DNA from: Pyrinomonadaceae bacterium
GTDB lineage: Bacteria; Acidobacteriota; Blastocatellia; Pyrinomonadales; Pyrinomonadaceae
DNA: 64,000 nucleotides
Direction: 5' to 3'
NCBI GenBank assembly: GCA_026129865.1
Contig: JAHCHG010000004.1
Location: forward strand, 310,001-374,000
A model generated the notes under the pieces. That model was not told the DNA's origin, did no database searches, and worked only from the letters and a program-made list of their open reading frames with translations. Both the position numbers and the translations under genes were made by a program. Below are positions 1-8,356 of this stretch, piece by piece; position 1 is the stretch's first letter; every line of letters begins with the position of its first letter.

Positions 1-161
1 TATCTTTTTTCTAGAGAAAAATTCCGGCAAAATTATAAATCAAATAAGTTTGCGGGAACCGCTGTTGTTGACTGCTCCGCCGGTATTCGCCGCTGACAAA
101 TTGTTCATAGCGACAAATTCCGGGATTCAAACGTATGGTCAATGCGAAAAAACCGGAAAAT

Positions 162-191
162 AAGAAAGGCGCCAACATTTGACGCCTTCTT
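162..191 (-). terminator. Probable intrinsic terminator after the YdcH-like gene
   Basis: On the minus strand AAGAAGGCG and CGCCTTTCTT pair (one bulged T) around a short loop, 12 bases after the stop codon at 204, followed by a T-rich stretch. On the plus strand a T run also lies a few bases beyond, so it could work both ways. Bases 1-161 show no gene that I can support. Confidence 0.55.
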
Positions 192-203
192 GATAATCCT
201 TTT

Positions 204-434
204 TTAATGCCCGACGGAATGTTCCGTCATCATCGCATAAATTTCATCTTTTAATAGCAGCTTTTTCTTCTTAAGTTTCGTTTCTTCAAGCATTTCATCT
301 TCGTTCGGGTAAGTTAATTCGGCTAATTCAGACAGTCGCTTTTCGTAATTTTGATGTTTCTGAACCAGTTCACGAAAAGTCGCATTGTCTTTAAACAGGT
401 CATCGTGAACCGCGTCACTTACTGAAATATCCAT
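204..434 (-). CDS. YdcH-like (DUF465) small coiled-coil protein
   Basis: Small 76-residue protein, almost entirely charged helix. The C-terminal stretch KLKKKKLLLKDEIYAMM matches the lysine-rich end of the DUF465/YdcH family, a group of short helical proteins of unknown function. The reading frame is open further upstream to 503, but the ATG at 434 has a good ribosome site (TGAGGAAA) about 8 bases before it, and the extra N-terminus looks unlike the family, so I use the inner start. It is the last gene of the leftward tsaB-rimI group and is followed by a terminator-like hairpin. The role cannot be stated. Confidence 0.7.
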   Translation of the reverse strand: MDISVSDAVHDDLFKDNATFRELVQKHQNYEKRLSELAELTYPNEDEMLEETKLKKKKLLLKDEIYAMMTEHSVGH

Positions 435-577
435 AATGTTGTTTTCCTCACTTATTGAAATTTTACAGCGAATTTTGCAAAATTTTTCCTTAAAATTTGC
501 CAAGCTCCTGTGATTACGATGTTATATCAGCCGGCGCTGATTAATCAAGTTTTTAATCGTCATTGTAAATTTACGCA

Positions 578-1051
578 TTACTTAACATAACTGCGCATGA
601 TTATGGCGTTTTCTGTCGGATCGGTGAAGTAATTTCGCCGGGTCGACATCGGTTCGAAACCGTGTCTTCGATAAAAATTTATCGCCGAAAAATTTGATTC
701 CCGCACTTCGAGCCACAGTTCGTCGATCTTTAATTTTTTTAATTGCCTGGTCGATTCATAGAAAATCCTTGAACCGACTCCGTTTCGTTGAAATTTTTTC
801 GAAACGGCAAAATTTAAGATCTCCGCCTCCCGGAAATCGTTCCCGTCTCCCGCTAGAAGTCTAATAACGATGAACCCCGCCACGACGGAATCGACTTCCG
901 CCGACAACCCGATCGAATCCGTTTGTCCGATCTCTCGGCTATAATCCGTCTCTGACCAAAAACTCAAACCTGTTTCGGATTGGATCGACAAAACTTGCGG
1001 AATATCATCCAGAGTCATTTCGCGAACGATCAATGCGCCGGTCGTTTTCAT
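578..1051 (-). CDS. rimI: Ribosomal protein S18 alanine N-acetyltransferase (RimI-like GNAT)
   Basis: A 157-residue GNAT-fold acetyltransferase. The acetyl-CoA binding loop FQRNGVGSRI lies near residues 88-97, and the C-terminal part ends with the INFYRRHGFEP element typical of RimI-type enzymes. RimI acetylates the N-terminal alanine of ribosomal protein S18 in the cytoplasm, using acetyl-CoA. The gene sits 6 bases downstream of tsaB on the same strand, the usual tsaB-rimI arrangement, which is the main reason for choosing RimI over a generic GNAT. The substrate is inferred from context. Confidence 0.8.
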   Translation of the reverse strand: MKTTGALIVREMTLDDIPQVLSIQSETGLSFWSETDYSREIGQTDSIGLSAEVDSVVAGFIVIRLLAGDGNDFREAEILNFAVSKKFQRNGVGSRIFYESTRQLKKLKIDELWLEVRESNFSAINFYRRHGFEPMSTRRNYFTDPTENAIIMRSYVK

Positions 1052-1057
1052 CGCAGG

Positions 1058-1678
1058 TTAAATATATTGGAAAAGATCATTGTCCGACAGCGGTTCCGAA
1101 ATTGCCGTCCTGCCAATGATCTCCGCAAGGTTACTACCGATATTTTGCACGCTGATGTCAAGATCTTGAATCCGCTCACTCAGAAGATCATTCACGACGG
1201 CGTGTTTAATTGACGAGTTTCGAATTTCGTCCAGAAATTGGTCGATATCAACCAGCCGCGGTTGAAAGGGCAGTTCATCGGGTCCGTTTTTGAAAATATG
1301 GAAGAAAATATGCCTTTCGCTTGAAGCCGCGGCGCAGATATAGTTCGATTTGTTAGATGTTCGGCTCGCCATCGCTTTTAGAAGGGAAACTCCCGCAACC
1401 CGGCAATTTAGCGCTGCTTTTAAGCCCAAAGCAGTGGAGATGCCGATTCGAAGCCCGGTACGGCTGCCGCAATCGTTCGCGACCGCTACCAGATCGATAT
1501 CGTTTCGATCTATGGAACAGGAATCGATCAAATTCGAAATTTCTAAAAGAAGATCTTCCGAGCGCGATACTTTTCGCGTACCGATCCAGTTTGCAAGAAG
1601 CGTTTCACCCCGAAAAACAGCGAGACTTCCGCCGCCGACCGCTGATTCTATTGCGAGTGTTATTTGATATGATGACAT
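1058..1678 (-). CDS. tsaB: tRNA threonylcarbamoyladenosine synthesis protein TsaB
   Basis: A 206-residue protein of the ASKHA fold. The N-terminus (LAIESAVGGGSLAVF) fits the first phosphate-loop region of TsaB, and the middle part has the GSRTGLRIGISTALGLK helix that in TsaB forms the interface with TsaD. TsaB is a non-catalytic partner of TsaD and TsaE in making t6A at position 37 of ANN-decoding tRNAs. TsaD and TsaE are not in this window. The gene starts just after the nucleotidyltransferase stop, so it may share transcripts with the PqqD-kinase operon although its function is unrelated. Confidence 0.85.
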   Translation of the reverse strand: MSSYQITLAIESAVGGGSLAVFRGETLLANWIGTRKVSRSEDLLLEISNLIDSCSIDRNDIDLVAVANDCGSRTGLRIGISTALGLKAALNCRVAGVSLLKAMASRTSNKSNYICAAASSERHIFFHIFKNGPDELPFQPRLVDIDQFLDEIRNSSIKHAVVNDLLSERIQDLDISVQNIGSNLAEIIGRTAISEPLSDNDLFQYI

Positions 1679-1683
1679 TTCGC

Positions 1684-2526
1684 CTAACGCTTCCCTTCCC
1701 GTTCACGACGCATTCTGAAGCGTTTAACAATATCACGGATCTGGTAAATGATTCGCGTCCTCGAGTCGAAATCGCCCTCACAATCGATGGTTGCCATTAT
1801 CGGATTCGGCGGCAGGCGTTTCCAAATCTGTTGCAGAAACGTTTTCCAAGAGTGTTTTGCCTGTGAAAGAGGAATGAGCGGAATATTGCGTTTCCATTCT
1901 TTTTCGACACGTTTCGTCAACCATTTAGGAAGGTCCTTTGCATCTTCCTCGATCGGAGTTCCGCGAAGATCAAGCCCCAAATATCGATGCGCCAGCCCGA
2001 TCGTACAAACTATCCACCTCCGACGTCGTTTGCTAACGACATTCAAACATCTATCCCAATCAAAATCCGCCGGACGGTTCTTGACCATGTAATAAATGTC
2101 CCAAAGCCTATGTCTGTTTTCACCACCATCGGTGAGCCAGTGGACACAAACGACACGTAAATGATCTTCAGGTGACAATATTCGAATTGATCCTAACTCT
2201 TTTTCAGTTACGATGCTGCCGTCGAATAGTATACTCCAAGGTGCCGAATCTAGATTCCTTAAACCAATATGGAGATCGATTAGCGAACCGCTTAATTGGG
2301 GTTCGTAACGAACTATATCGTCGGCGCGATTCGGATCTATGACAATATCAAAATCGCCTAAGGTGCGAGTATGCGATTTCGGAAAAAATTGCGCGGTCGC
2401 CCAGCCTTTAATTAGAATTGGATCAAAACCCTTTAACTGCTCAAATAATTTAATTAATTTAAGCTCGTGGACCCTAAAATGGATCATTTTAATCTTAGTT
2501 TTTAATTTAGAATTCTCCATGATCAT
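1684..2526 (-). CDS. Nucleotidyltransferase family protein (NTP_transf_5 type) of the PqqD/HprK-related cassette
   Basis: About 280 residues. The N-terminal third has LIKGWATAQFF followed by RTLGDFDIVID, i.e. the G-x-A and paired aspartates (GDFD) of the minimal nucleotidyltransferase fold; this matches the 'uncharacterised nucleotidyltransferase' family. Members sit beside HPr-kinase-like and PqqD-like genes in exopolysaccharide loci and in some lasso-peptide clusters. The frame overlaps the end of the upstream kinase gene; a TTG at 2535 and ATGs at 2526, 2520 and 2487 are all possible starts and none has a clear ribosome site. The transferred nucleotide and acceptor are unknown. A C-terminal basic stretch (RFRMRREREGKR) is notable. 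Confidence 0.75.
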   Translation of the reverse strand: MIMENSKLKTKIKMIHFRVHELKLIKLFEQLKGFDPILIKGWATAQFFPKSHTRTLGDFDIVIDPNRADDIVRYEPQLSGSLIDLHIGLRNLDSAPWSILFDGSIVTEKELGSIRILSPEDHLRVVCVHWLTDGGENRHRLWDIYYMVKNRPADFDWDRCLNVVSKRRRRWIVCTIGLAHRYLGLDLRGTPIEEDAKDLPKWLTKRVEKEWKRNIPLIPLSQAKHSWKTFLQQIWKRLPPNPIMATIDCEGDFDSRTRIIYQIRDIVKRFRMRREREGKR

Positions 2527-3322
2527 TTTGATCAAGTCGCGTCAGCAGCCACTCAACAAGCTCGGAAGCCTCGCCGCGTATGCCGCTATAATACGGAACT
2601 GACTTTATGATATCGGAAACCGATTTCCACGTCTCAGCCGGATCGATTGCAAGGAAAGCGTGATAAATAAAATTTGTCGTGAGCATCCAAACCGCTTGAG
2701 CTTGGGATTGATTAGACGGCGTCCAAGTCGATCCAGGCGAATACGGTGCGTGCAAAATCAACCCTAGCGGGACAGATACCTTCCCATGTTGGGCTCCGAA
2801 AACGGAGGGGGAGACGATCGAACGTTTAGACGAATTATCACGAATGGACAAAGAATTATTAAAAGGGTGGAGAAAGCCGTTGCGGTCAACTACTGCCACA
2901 TCGTCAGAATAATAAACGGCGCCCGATTTCAGCAAGCTTTTAACCAATGAGGTTTTACCGGAAAAAGATGGACCGACAATAATCACTCCGGTGCCGCATA
3001 TCGACACCGCGCCTGCATGAAAAAAATATTTTTGCGGAGCCAGTACAAAAGCGAATACCGAAATGAGTTTGTCCGTCAAATGAGAAAAAACCTCATCATT
3101 CAAGTTGTAAAAAGTTGTAATTTGATTATCGTCGAAAATCAGCGAACCGGAAGCACCGTCAAATACAAGCTCAATGGTGGAAAGCGTTTCGTCGATAAAG
3201 TCTACTTCAGTGAAAGACGAAAAAGCAGGAGCAATCCTACTCAATAATTTTTTAGACCGCCCATCAGAACAAATAAAGTTTAATCGAGCTTCGTATCCTT
3301 TTAAGAGAAAAGTTGTCGGCAC
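2507..3322 (-). CDS. HPr kinase/phosphorylase-related protein (HprK-rel type)
   Basis: A 271-residue protein with the C-terminal catalytic part of HPr kinase. The phosphate loop GPSFSGKTS is at about 117-125, a conserved-looking FHAGAV lies just before it at 101-106, and YYSDDVAVV at 137-145 matches the second acidic motif of HprK. True HprK phosphorylates Ser46 of HPr; this short relative lacks the usual N-terminal domain and resembles the HprK-related kinases found with PqqD-like proteins, and PadeK of the paeninodin lasso-peptide cluster, which phosphorylates a peptide. The start is GTG at 3322, 18 bases after the PqqD-fusion stop. The likely substrate (inference) is the neighbouring cysteine-rich polypeptide or a sugar/peptide intermediate. 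Confidence 0.78.
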   Translation of the reverse strand: MPTTFLLKGYEARLNFICSDGRSKKLLSRIAPAFSSFTEVDFIDETLSTIELVFDGASGSLIFDDNQITTFYNLNDEVFSHLTDKLISVFAFVLAPQKYFFHAGAVSICGTGVIIVGPSFSGKTSLVKSLLKSGAVYYSDDVAVVDRNGFLHPFNNSLSIRDNSSKRSIVSPSVFGAQHGKVSVPLGLILHAPYSPGSTWTPSNQSQAQAVWMLTTNFIYHAFLAIDPAETWKSVSDIIKSVPYYSGIRGEASELVEWLLTRLDQNDHGEF

Positions 3323-3340
3323 TTATACGAGATTGTGAAG

Positions 3341-3877
3341 TCAAAAATCGGACTTTGGCTTGATGTTCGCAGGAGGTGCACATGGTGCCCCACAAGTAGT
3401 CTGATCAGGTTGGCAACTCCCACGGCAACAATAGGTCATGCCCGACGGGCAGGTTCCTGGAAGATCCCCACAAATTGACGGTCCACAAGTGAATGCCAAC
3501 GCAGAGTTCGGAAAACTTAACATCGAGACTATCGGCAGCGCGGCAGCTGACATCAACCCAACTTTTCTGATGAGACTTCTTCGCGACATTCCTGAAAACT
3601 GCTCAGGCAAAGATTCTTCAAAAAGCTCAAATTCCGACAACTGGTCTAGTGCAAGTGATACAAATTCTTCCGAAACAGCAGTTCCGGTTTCGAGAACAAA
3701 CGCCTCCCGCAAATCACTAATGCTGCGAGTACCATCGCAAAATCGCCAGATTAACGAAGCGCTTTCGTTTAAGCAATGGGCATGGTTAGTTTTAAGATCG
3801 TAAACCAAAAACTCTCCATCCAACTCCTGAACAACCAAATCTTGTTTCTTTGCTAGTGGCTTTAACGCTCGCATCAT
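3341..3877 (-). CDS. PqqD-domain protein fused to an internal Tat-like signal and an eight-cysteine tail
   Basis: A 178-residue three-part protein. Residues about 10-92 form a PqqD/RRE-like winged-helix domain (LVVQELDGEFLVYDL, then NESASLIWRFCDGT and SISDLREAF), the fold that binds leader peptides in peptide-modification systems. Residues 98-128 look like a twin-arginine export signal: SRRSLIRK, a hydrophobic stretch GLMSAAALPIVSML and an A-L-A cleavage-like end. The last 50 residues contain eight cysteines (131, 136, 143, 150, 151, 155, 162, 166) with many Gly and Pro. It is the first gene of an operon with an HprK-like kinase and a nucleotidyltransferase, and a promoter-like sequence lies upstream. 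One reading is a self-contained precursor: recognition domain, export signal and modified core. This is inference. Confidence 0.75.
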   Translation of the reverse strand: MMRALKPLAKKQDLVVQELDGEFLVYDLKTNHAHCLNESASLIWRFCDGTRSISDLREAFVLETGTAVSEEFVSLALDQLSEFELFEESLPEQFSGMSRRSLIRKVGLMSAAALPIVSMLSFPNSALAFTCGPSICGDLPGTCPSGMTYCCRGSCQPDQTTCGAPCAPPANIKPKSDF

Positions 3878-3974
3878 AGCTGATGATTCAAACTCCTTGG
3901 AACTACCGTGATTTATAAGTTTTGTCGCCTAGGGGATTGACCAAAGTACAATACTGCAGGCTTCAGCAACACGA

Positions 3975-4003
3975 AGTATTACATTGATTTAAATTCAATG
4001 CAA
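3975..4003 (-). promoter_or_regulatory. Candidate promoter with operator-like palindrome for the PqqD-fusion operon
   Basis: On the minus strand TTGCAT (3998-4003) and AATACT (3975-3980) are 17 bases apart, about 100 bases upstream of the PqqD-fusion start. The spacer contains CATTGA-N7-TCAATG (3982-4000), a 19-base inverted repeat in the position of a repressor site. It suggests this operon is controlled separately from the polysaccharide locus that ends at 4132. Confidence 0.4.
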
Positions 4004-4131
4004 GGACTTATTAAAAATTTATCGTGATGAGAAAAGTGCCTGTTTTGAGTAAAAATATACGTTCAATAAAAAGCTTAATCGACCGTTTATCATCAAGTCT
4101 GGACAGCCATATTTTGAAAACTGAAAGTTGC

Positions 4132-5052
4132 TCAACTTAGCAAAACCAGGACGGCACATGAGATCGCAATCGATACGCAGCTGTAGATCATAGTGACCGA
4201 GCGATGCGACCATCCCCGTAGAACGAGATATTGATAAAAATGTTCGCGATGCGGTTCCCACACTTTTTCGCGACGGAAAAGTCGTTTGAAAAAAGTAATA
4301 ATTGAATCTGCAAAGAAGCAAAAAACCAAAAGTACGGTTATCCACGGCATTTTTGGTTGTGTTCCCGCTTCGGAAAGCAGCGGGATACAAGCAAAACCGA
4401 ATCCAAGAAAAGCGCTTCCGACGTCGCCCATGAAGATCTTTGCGGGTTCCCAGTTGTGGACGAGGAAGCCGAGACTTGAAGAAGCCAAAATTCCGCCGAG
4501 GATCGAAGTTTCGGGCATTTGCAGCATTTTTCCGATAATGAGCCAGCCGATTCCGGCGGTTACAGCCTGGAGCCCGGCGATGCCGTCGATGCCGTCCATG
4601 AAGTTAAACGCGTTTGTCATCCAGACGATCCAGCAAAAGCTGAAGAACGCGCCGAAAACCCCGAAATCGACGACGCCGAAATACGGAAAATAGATCTCGC
4701 GCCAAAATCCGACTCCGAAAATGATGATCACCGCCGCAGCTACGTGGACAAGGAAACGCCAGCCGAACCCGATGTTTACTATGTCATCCAGCCAACTGAT
4801 GGCGGCGATCAATAACGCGGCGAGGAAAAACCACCAGTTAAAACCGATCGGGAAAAACAGCGACGCAAAGAAATATGCCGTCAGCGAAACAGCGACGATC
4901 ACCAATCCGCCCCCCCGCGGTGTTGGCGTTGAATGAGAACTCCGCTCATTTGGAATATCGAGAATGTCCTTCCGAACGATCCAGCGGCGGAGTAATTCGA
5001 CGCCGATCAGCGAAACAAAGAAAACTGTAATATATGCAACGGTTTCGATCAC
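4132..5052 (-). CDS. Undecaprenyl-phosphate sugar-1-phosphate transferase (WbpL/WecA family)
   Basis: A 306-residue polytopic membrane enzyme of the MraY/WecA family that starts polysaccharide assembly by moving an N-acetylated sugar-1-phosphate from a UDP-sugar to undecaprenyl phosphate at the inner membrane. Visible family motifs in order: SSHSTPTPRGGG (about 39-50), the acidic pair in WLDDIV (about 91), NAFNFMDGIDG (about 145-155), IFMGDVGSAF (about 206-215) and HREHFYQYL near the C-terminus. It starts with GTG and overlaps the upstream epimerase stop by 4 bases. The pairing with that epimerase is as in WbjF-WbpL, which points to D-FucNAc or D-QuiNAc as first sugar rather than GlcNAc. Confidence 0.88.
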   Translation of the reverse strand: MIETVAYITVFFVSLIGVELLRRWIVRKDILDIPNERSSHSTPTPRGGGLVIVAVSLTAYFFASLFFPIGFNWWFFLAALLIAAISWLDDIVNIGFGWRFLVHVAAAVIIIFGVGFWREIYFPYFGVVDFGVFGAFFSFCWIVWMTNAFNFMDGIDGIAGLQAVTAGIGWLIIGKMLQMPETSILGGILASSSLGFLVHNWEPAKIFMGDVGSAFLGFGFACIPLLSEAGTQPKMPWITVLLVFCFFADSIITFFKRLFRREKVWEPHREHFYQYLVLRGWSHRSVTMIYSCVSIAISCAVLVLLS

Positions 5053-5999
5053 GTTTTATAATAATCGACTTCACGTCGAATTGCGTCAAGAGCCGGAATT
5101 TCAGAAACAAAGTCGTATTTTCGCCTTAACAGATCGGCAGAATAAATATCGTCCGCCAGCCATTTTTCAATGGTCTCAGCAATGGTCCCGAAACCGATTA
5201 TTCGACTAAATTTTGCAAATGCAAGCGCCACCTGTGAAGGAACAAAAACCCGCCGAATCCGTTTTCCTAGAGTCTGTTCGATAGTTCCCACAACGTCTTT
5301 CATTTCAACAGCTTCCGCGGAACAGTTAAGAACTTCGTTTAACTCAGTTGATGTTTCCAACACGGTTGCACAGGCGTTCGAGACGTCTGTCCGGTGGATC
5401 AGGCTTTTTCGGTTAGTTCCCTTTCCTATCCAGAAAAAACGACCGCGGTCGATCGCGCGGATCAGCCTGAAAACATTTCCGCGATCGCCCTCGCCGATAA
5501 CGGTTGCCGGACGAATTATGGAAAGAGCTATACCGCTTTCCGCACAAATTTCCGCCGCAGCGGCTTCCGATTCGTACTTGCTTTTCGCATAAGCGCTTTC
5601 CGGAAAACATTCCGACGTTTCATCAACCGCTTTGCCTTTCGAGCGTTCGACCGACCCATACACCGCGACCGAACTCAATAAAATAACACGACGGACTCCG
5701 ATCTCCGATGAAACCCGGCAAATATTCCGCGTTCCTTCAACATTGATTCGAAAAAATTCTTCGTCCGGTGTTGACCCGAATTGATGCGCAAGCCCTGCGG
5801 AATGAATCACTGCATCTATATCTTTAAAATTTCCTAACTTTTCGAAAACATCGCGTTTGTCGGCAATATTTACGCAAATACCGTTTTTTGCATCTGCATG
5901 AATGCTGAAAACAGGAATTACCTCGTGTCCGCGCTGCGCAAAAACCCGGACGATTTCCGACCCGATAAATCCTCCAGCTCCGGTAACCAAAATGTTCAT
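5049..5999 (-). CDS. NAD-dependent epimerase/reductase (WbjF/WbpV-like)
   Basis: A 316-residue extended short-chain dehydrogenase. The NAD(P) loop TGAGGFIG is at residues 6-13 and the catalytic YxxxK as YAKSK near 137-141 after the LLSSVAVYG strand. The position directly before a WbpL-like transferase matches WbjF or WbpV, which reduce UDP-4-keto-6-deoxy-GlcNAc to UDP-D-QuiNAc or UDP-D-FucNAc, the sugar then used by WbpL. The exact epimer made cannot be read from sequence. Translationally coupled with the downstream gene (4-base overlap). Confidence 0.8.
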   Translation of the reverse strand: MNILVTGAGGFIGSEIVRVFAQRGHEVIPVFSIHADAKNGICVNIADKRDVFEKLGNFKDIDAVIHSAGLAHQFGSTPDEEFFRINVEGTRNICRVSSEIGVRRVILLSSVAVYGSVERSKGKAVDETSECFPESAYAKSKYESEAAAAEICAESGIALSIIRPATVIGEGDRGNVFRLIRAIDRGRFFWIGKGTNRKSLIHRTDVSNACATVLETSTELNEVLNCSAEAVEMKDVVGTIEQTLGKRIRRVFVPSQVALAFAKFSRIIGFGTIAETIEKWLADDIYSADLLRRKYDFVSEIPALDAIRREVDYYKT

Positions 6000-6013
6000 T
6001 TAAATAAACTCTT

Positions 6014-7276
6014 TTAATTTAAACATTTGCGATAATTTTGTACGGCGGACTCGAGCGAATATTTCCCCAATGCGGCATTTCTTGCATTTTGGGATTTGTC
6101 CGAAATTGTATCGCGCTCCGCATAGATCTGTTCGATCGCTGCAAGAAGATCTTCTTTATGATCGGGCGCGACCGACCACCCGACATTCTCTTCGCGAACA
6201 ACGCGGTCCAATTCGGAATCCTTTTCCGTTATCGCAAGCATCGGTTTGCCGGCTGCTAATATATTATAGGTTCGGCTCGGCATAGAAACGCCCCACATTT
6301 TTTTGACCAGAGAGACTAATGCAACGTCGCAGGCGTTTAGAAAAATGTTTTGCTCTTCGCGCGGACGCGGCGCAAGCAGCGTTACGTTCGTCAGGTTATT
6401 TTCCGAAACTTCCCGTTCGAGCCATTTCTTCTTTACGCCAGCGCCGAGAAATACAAACTGAAATCGGGGATCGTTCTTGAGCTTTTCCGCACACCAGATT
6501 ATGCTCTCGATATCGTTTGGATAACCCATGTTTCCCGCATAGAGAAATACAAATTTTTCCGTCAATTCTAGTTCTTTAAGAAGCCGATTTTCAGCACGCG
6601 GAAAGGGTTTAACGGTTTCAAGTTCAGCCCAGTTAGGGATCGTTTCGATCGGTATATCCAGTCCTTGGGTCTTTTCTCCGACAAGCTCGCGCATATCGCG
6701 TCCGACGACAATGATCTTTGCGGCGTACTTGTAAAGCCAACGGTTGCAGAAGTTTAGAAATTTAACCGAAATAGACCGCGAGTCCGCTTTTCCCGCGGCG
6801 ATCAATATTTCGGGATAGTTGTCGTGGATCAGCAAAGTGTAACTGCAGCCCTTAAAAAGCGACGCAAAGGCGGCGATGAACGGAAGACTCGGCGGTGTAG
6901 TAACGACCAGAACACGGTCGCCTTTCTTAAATTTCGTGATCGCCTTTAGAAAGATTGAAAAGCTCAAGGTGAGCATATTGATCAGGCGAAAAGCAATGAC
7001 GTTTTTGTCAAAGGTTGTGCCGAACGCACGAAAGATCGAAACTTTTTTATGAATCTCAAATTTCGGAGCGCGCGTTCCGCGGGCGGAATAGTTCGGCTGC
7101 CCGCAGATCGCCTTTACATTAAAATCATTTACTAAACCTTCGGCGATCCGGGTCAGATAATAGCCGGTCGAGGTTTCTTCCGGGTAATAAAGTTCCGTGA
7201 TAACCCAAAGCGTTTTGTTTGTTTCCGATCGATCGGCGAGCGATACGTTTGATTTAACTGGTGTGTTTTCTGACAC
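6014..7276 (-). CDS. Glycosyltransferase family 4 (WbuB/WbjE-like)
   Basis: A 420-residue GT-B glycosyltransferase. The N-terminal acceptor domain has ITELYYPEETSTGYYL and GQPNYS motifs typical of the WbuB/WbjE group, and the C-terminal domain has FLYAGNMGYPNDIE followed by the E-x7-E region (CDVALVSL, MPSRTYNILAAGKP). In the P. aeruginosa O11 locus the equivalent gene is proposed to add L-FucNAc to the lipid-linked first sugar. It begins at a GTG at 7276 that overlaps the 2-epimerase gene by 23 bases. It acts on the cytoplasmic face of the membrane. The sugar specificity is inferred from the neighbours. Confidence 0.82.
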   Translation of the reverse strand: MSENTPVKSNVSLADRSETNKTLWVITELYYPEETSTGYYLTRIAEGLVNDFNVKAICGQPNYSARGTRAPKFEIHKKVSIFRAFGTTFDKNVIAFRLINMLTLSFSIFLKAITKFKKGDRVLVVTTPPSLPFIAAFASLFKGCSYTLLIHDNYPEILIAAGKADSRSISVKFLNFCNRWLYKYAAKIIVVGRDMRELVGEKTQGLDIPIETIPNWAELETVKPFPRAENRLLKELELTEKFVFLYAGNMGYPNDIESIIWCAEKLKNDPRFQFVFLGAGVKKKWLEREVSENNLTNVTLLAPRPREEQNIFLNACDVALVSLVKKMWGVSMPSRTYNILAAGKPMLAITEKDSELDRVVREENVGWSVAPDHKEDLLAAIEQIYAERDTISDKSQNARNAALGKYSLESAVQNYRKCLN

Positions 7277-8354
7277 TTAAATAACCCAAGACAATTTTGC
7301 TGACGGTTTCGGAAACGTTGTCGATCAGATAATCTGCCGGAGCCGTCCATTTTGAACGGTTCGAAACCGCGAGTTCGGTTGACCGGACGATCATATCTTC
7401 ACTCGCACCGCTCAAGATATTGCTGCCGCATTCTATCGTTTCCGGGCGTTCCGTCACGTCGCGAAGCGTAACGTTCGGAATTCCGAAAATGGCGCATTCT
7501 TCCTGAACCGTTCCGCTATCGCTGAGAACTGCAAAAGCATTCTTTTCAAGCTTCACAAAATCGAAAAAGCCCATCGCGTCCAAAAGTTTTATTTTGTCAG
7601 GTTCGATCCTGATGTCAAAAGTTCTAATCTTTTCAGCCGTCCGCGGATGAACGCTTATTAAAACAGGTCGGTTAAATTTATCCGCGATCGCAGAAAAACC
7701 GCGAAAAATGCTTTTTAAACGTTCCGGCACATCGACATTTTCAGCACGATGGAGCGTAACAAGAAAATATCCGTTCGGTATGACTCCAAAATCGTCAAGC
7801 GAAGGACTTGAATCGATCTTGACTTCAAAATTGTCGAGAACCTCCTTGATAGGATTTCCCGTTACGAGAATTCGCTCGCGCTCGATGCCTTCATTTACCA
7901 GATTTTCCTTGCTCCGCTGCGTATAAGGCAGCAGGATCGTGCTGGAATGATCGATGATCCGCCGATTTACTTCCTCCGGAACGCGATTGTCGTAGCAGCG
8001 GTTTCCCGCTTCCATATGATAAACCGGAATTCCCCGCCGGGCGGCAATTATCGCAGAAAGCGCGCTGTTCGTATCGCCGAGAATGAGAATGCGGTCCGGC
8101 TTGTGTTCTTCCAAGATCTCATCGGTCCGCGATAGGATCTGCCCAACCTGGCTCCCAAAGTTCTTCGCACGTATGCCGAAATGAACGTCCGGCGTTCGAA
8201 CTTCCAGATCCCTGATAAAAATATCGCTTAGACTTTCATCGTAATTTTGCCCGGTATGCACCGTGATCTGTTCGCAATGATCATCCAGCTTTTTCATGAT
8301 CAGGCTCAAACGAATAATTTCCGGTCGAGTCCCGAAGATCGTCATTATCTTCAT
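7254..8354 (-). CDS. UDP-N-acetyl-sugar 2-epimerase (WecB family, WbjD/FnlC-like)
   Basis: A 366-residue non-hydrolysing 2-epimerase. Family motifs visible: FGTRPEIIRL at the start, HTGQNYDESLSD near 34-45, GDTNSAL, then HMEAGNRCYDNRVPEEVNRR and SDSGTVQEECA. The NRCYDNRVPEE version of the motif is like FnlC/WbjD rather than plain WecB (which makes UDP-ManNAc). FnlC/WbjD makes the final epimerisation at C2 to give UDP-L-FucNAc, UDP-L-QuiNAc or a related L-sugar. It lies directly after the CapE-like and RmlD-like genes, completing a three-enzyme route from UDP-GlcNAc. Confidence 0.85.
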   Translation of the reverse strand: MKIMTIFGTRPEIIRLSLIMKKLDDHCEQITVHTGQNYDESLSDIFIRDLEVRTPDVHFGIRAKNFGSQVGQILSRTDEILEEHKPDRILILGDTNSALSAIIAARRGIPVYHMEAGNRCYDNRVPEEVNRRIIDHSSTILLPYTQRSKENLVNEGIERERILVTGNPIKEVLDNFEVKIDSSPSLDDFGVIPNGYFLVTLHRAENVDVPERLKSIFRGFSAIADKFNRPVLISVHPRTAEKIRTFDIRIEPDKIKLLDAMGFFDFVKLEKNAFAVLSDSGTVQEECAIFGIPNVTLRDVTERPETIECGSNILSGASEDMIVRSTELAVSNRSKWTAPADYLIDNVSETVSKIVLGYLSVRKHTS

Positions 8355-8356
8355 AA

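Noticed and set aside
1357-1866. 169-codon plus-strand frame across tsaB and the nucleotidyltransferase
   Set aside because: Antisense to two well-supported genes; its sequence looks like a frame shadow.
4019-4390. 123-codon minus-strand frame past the WbpL-like stop
   Set aside because: Out-of-frame overlap with the transferase gene, with no sequence family features.
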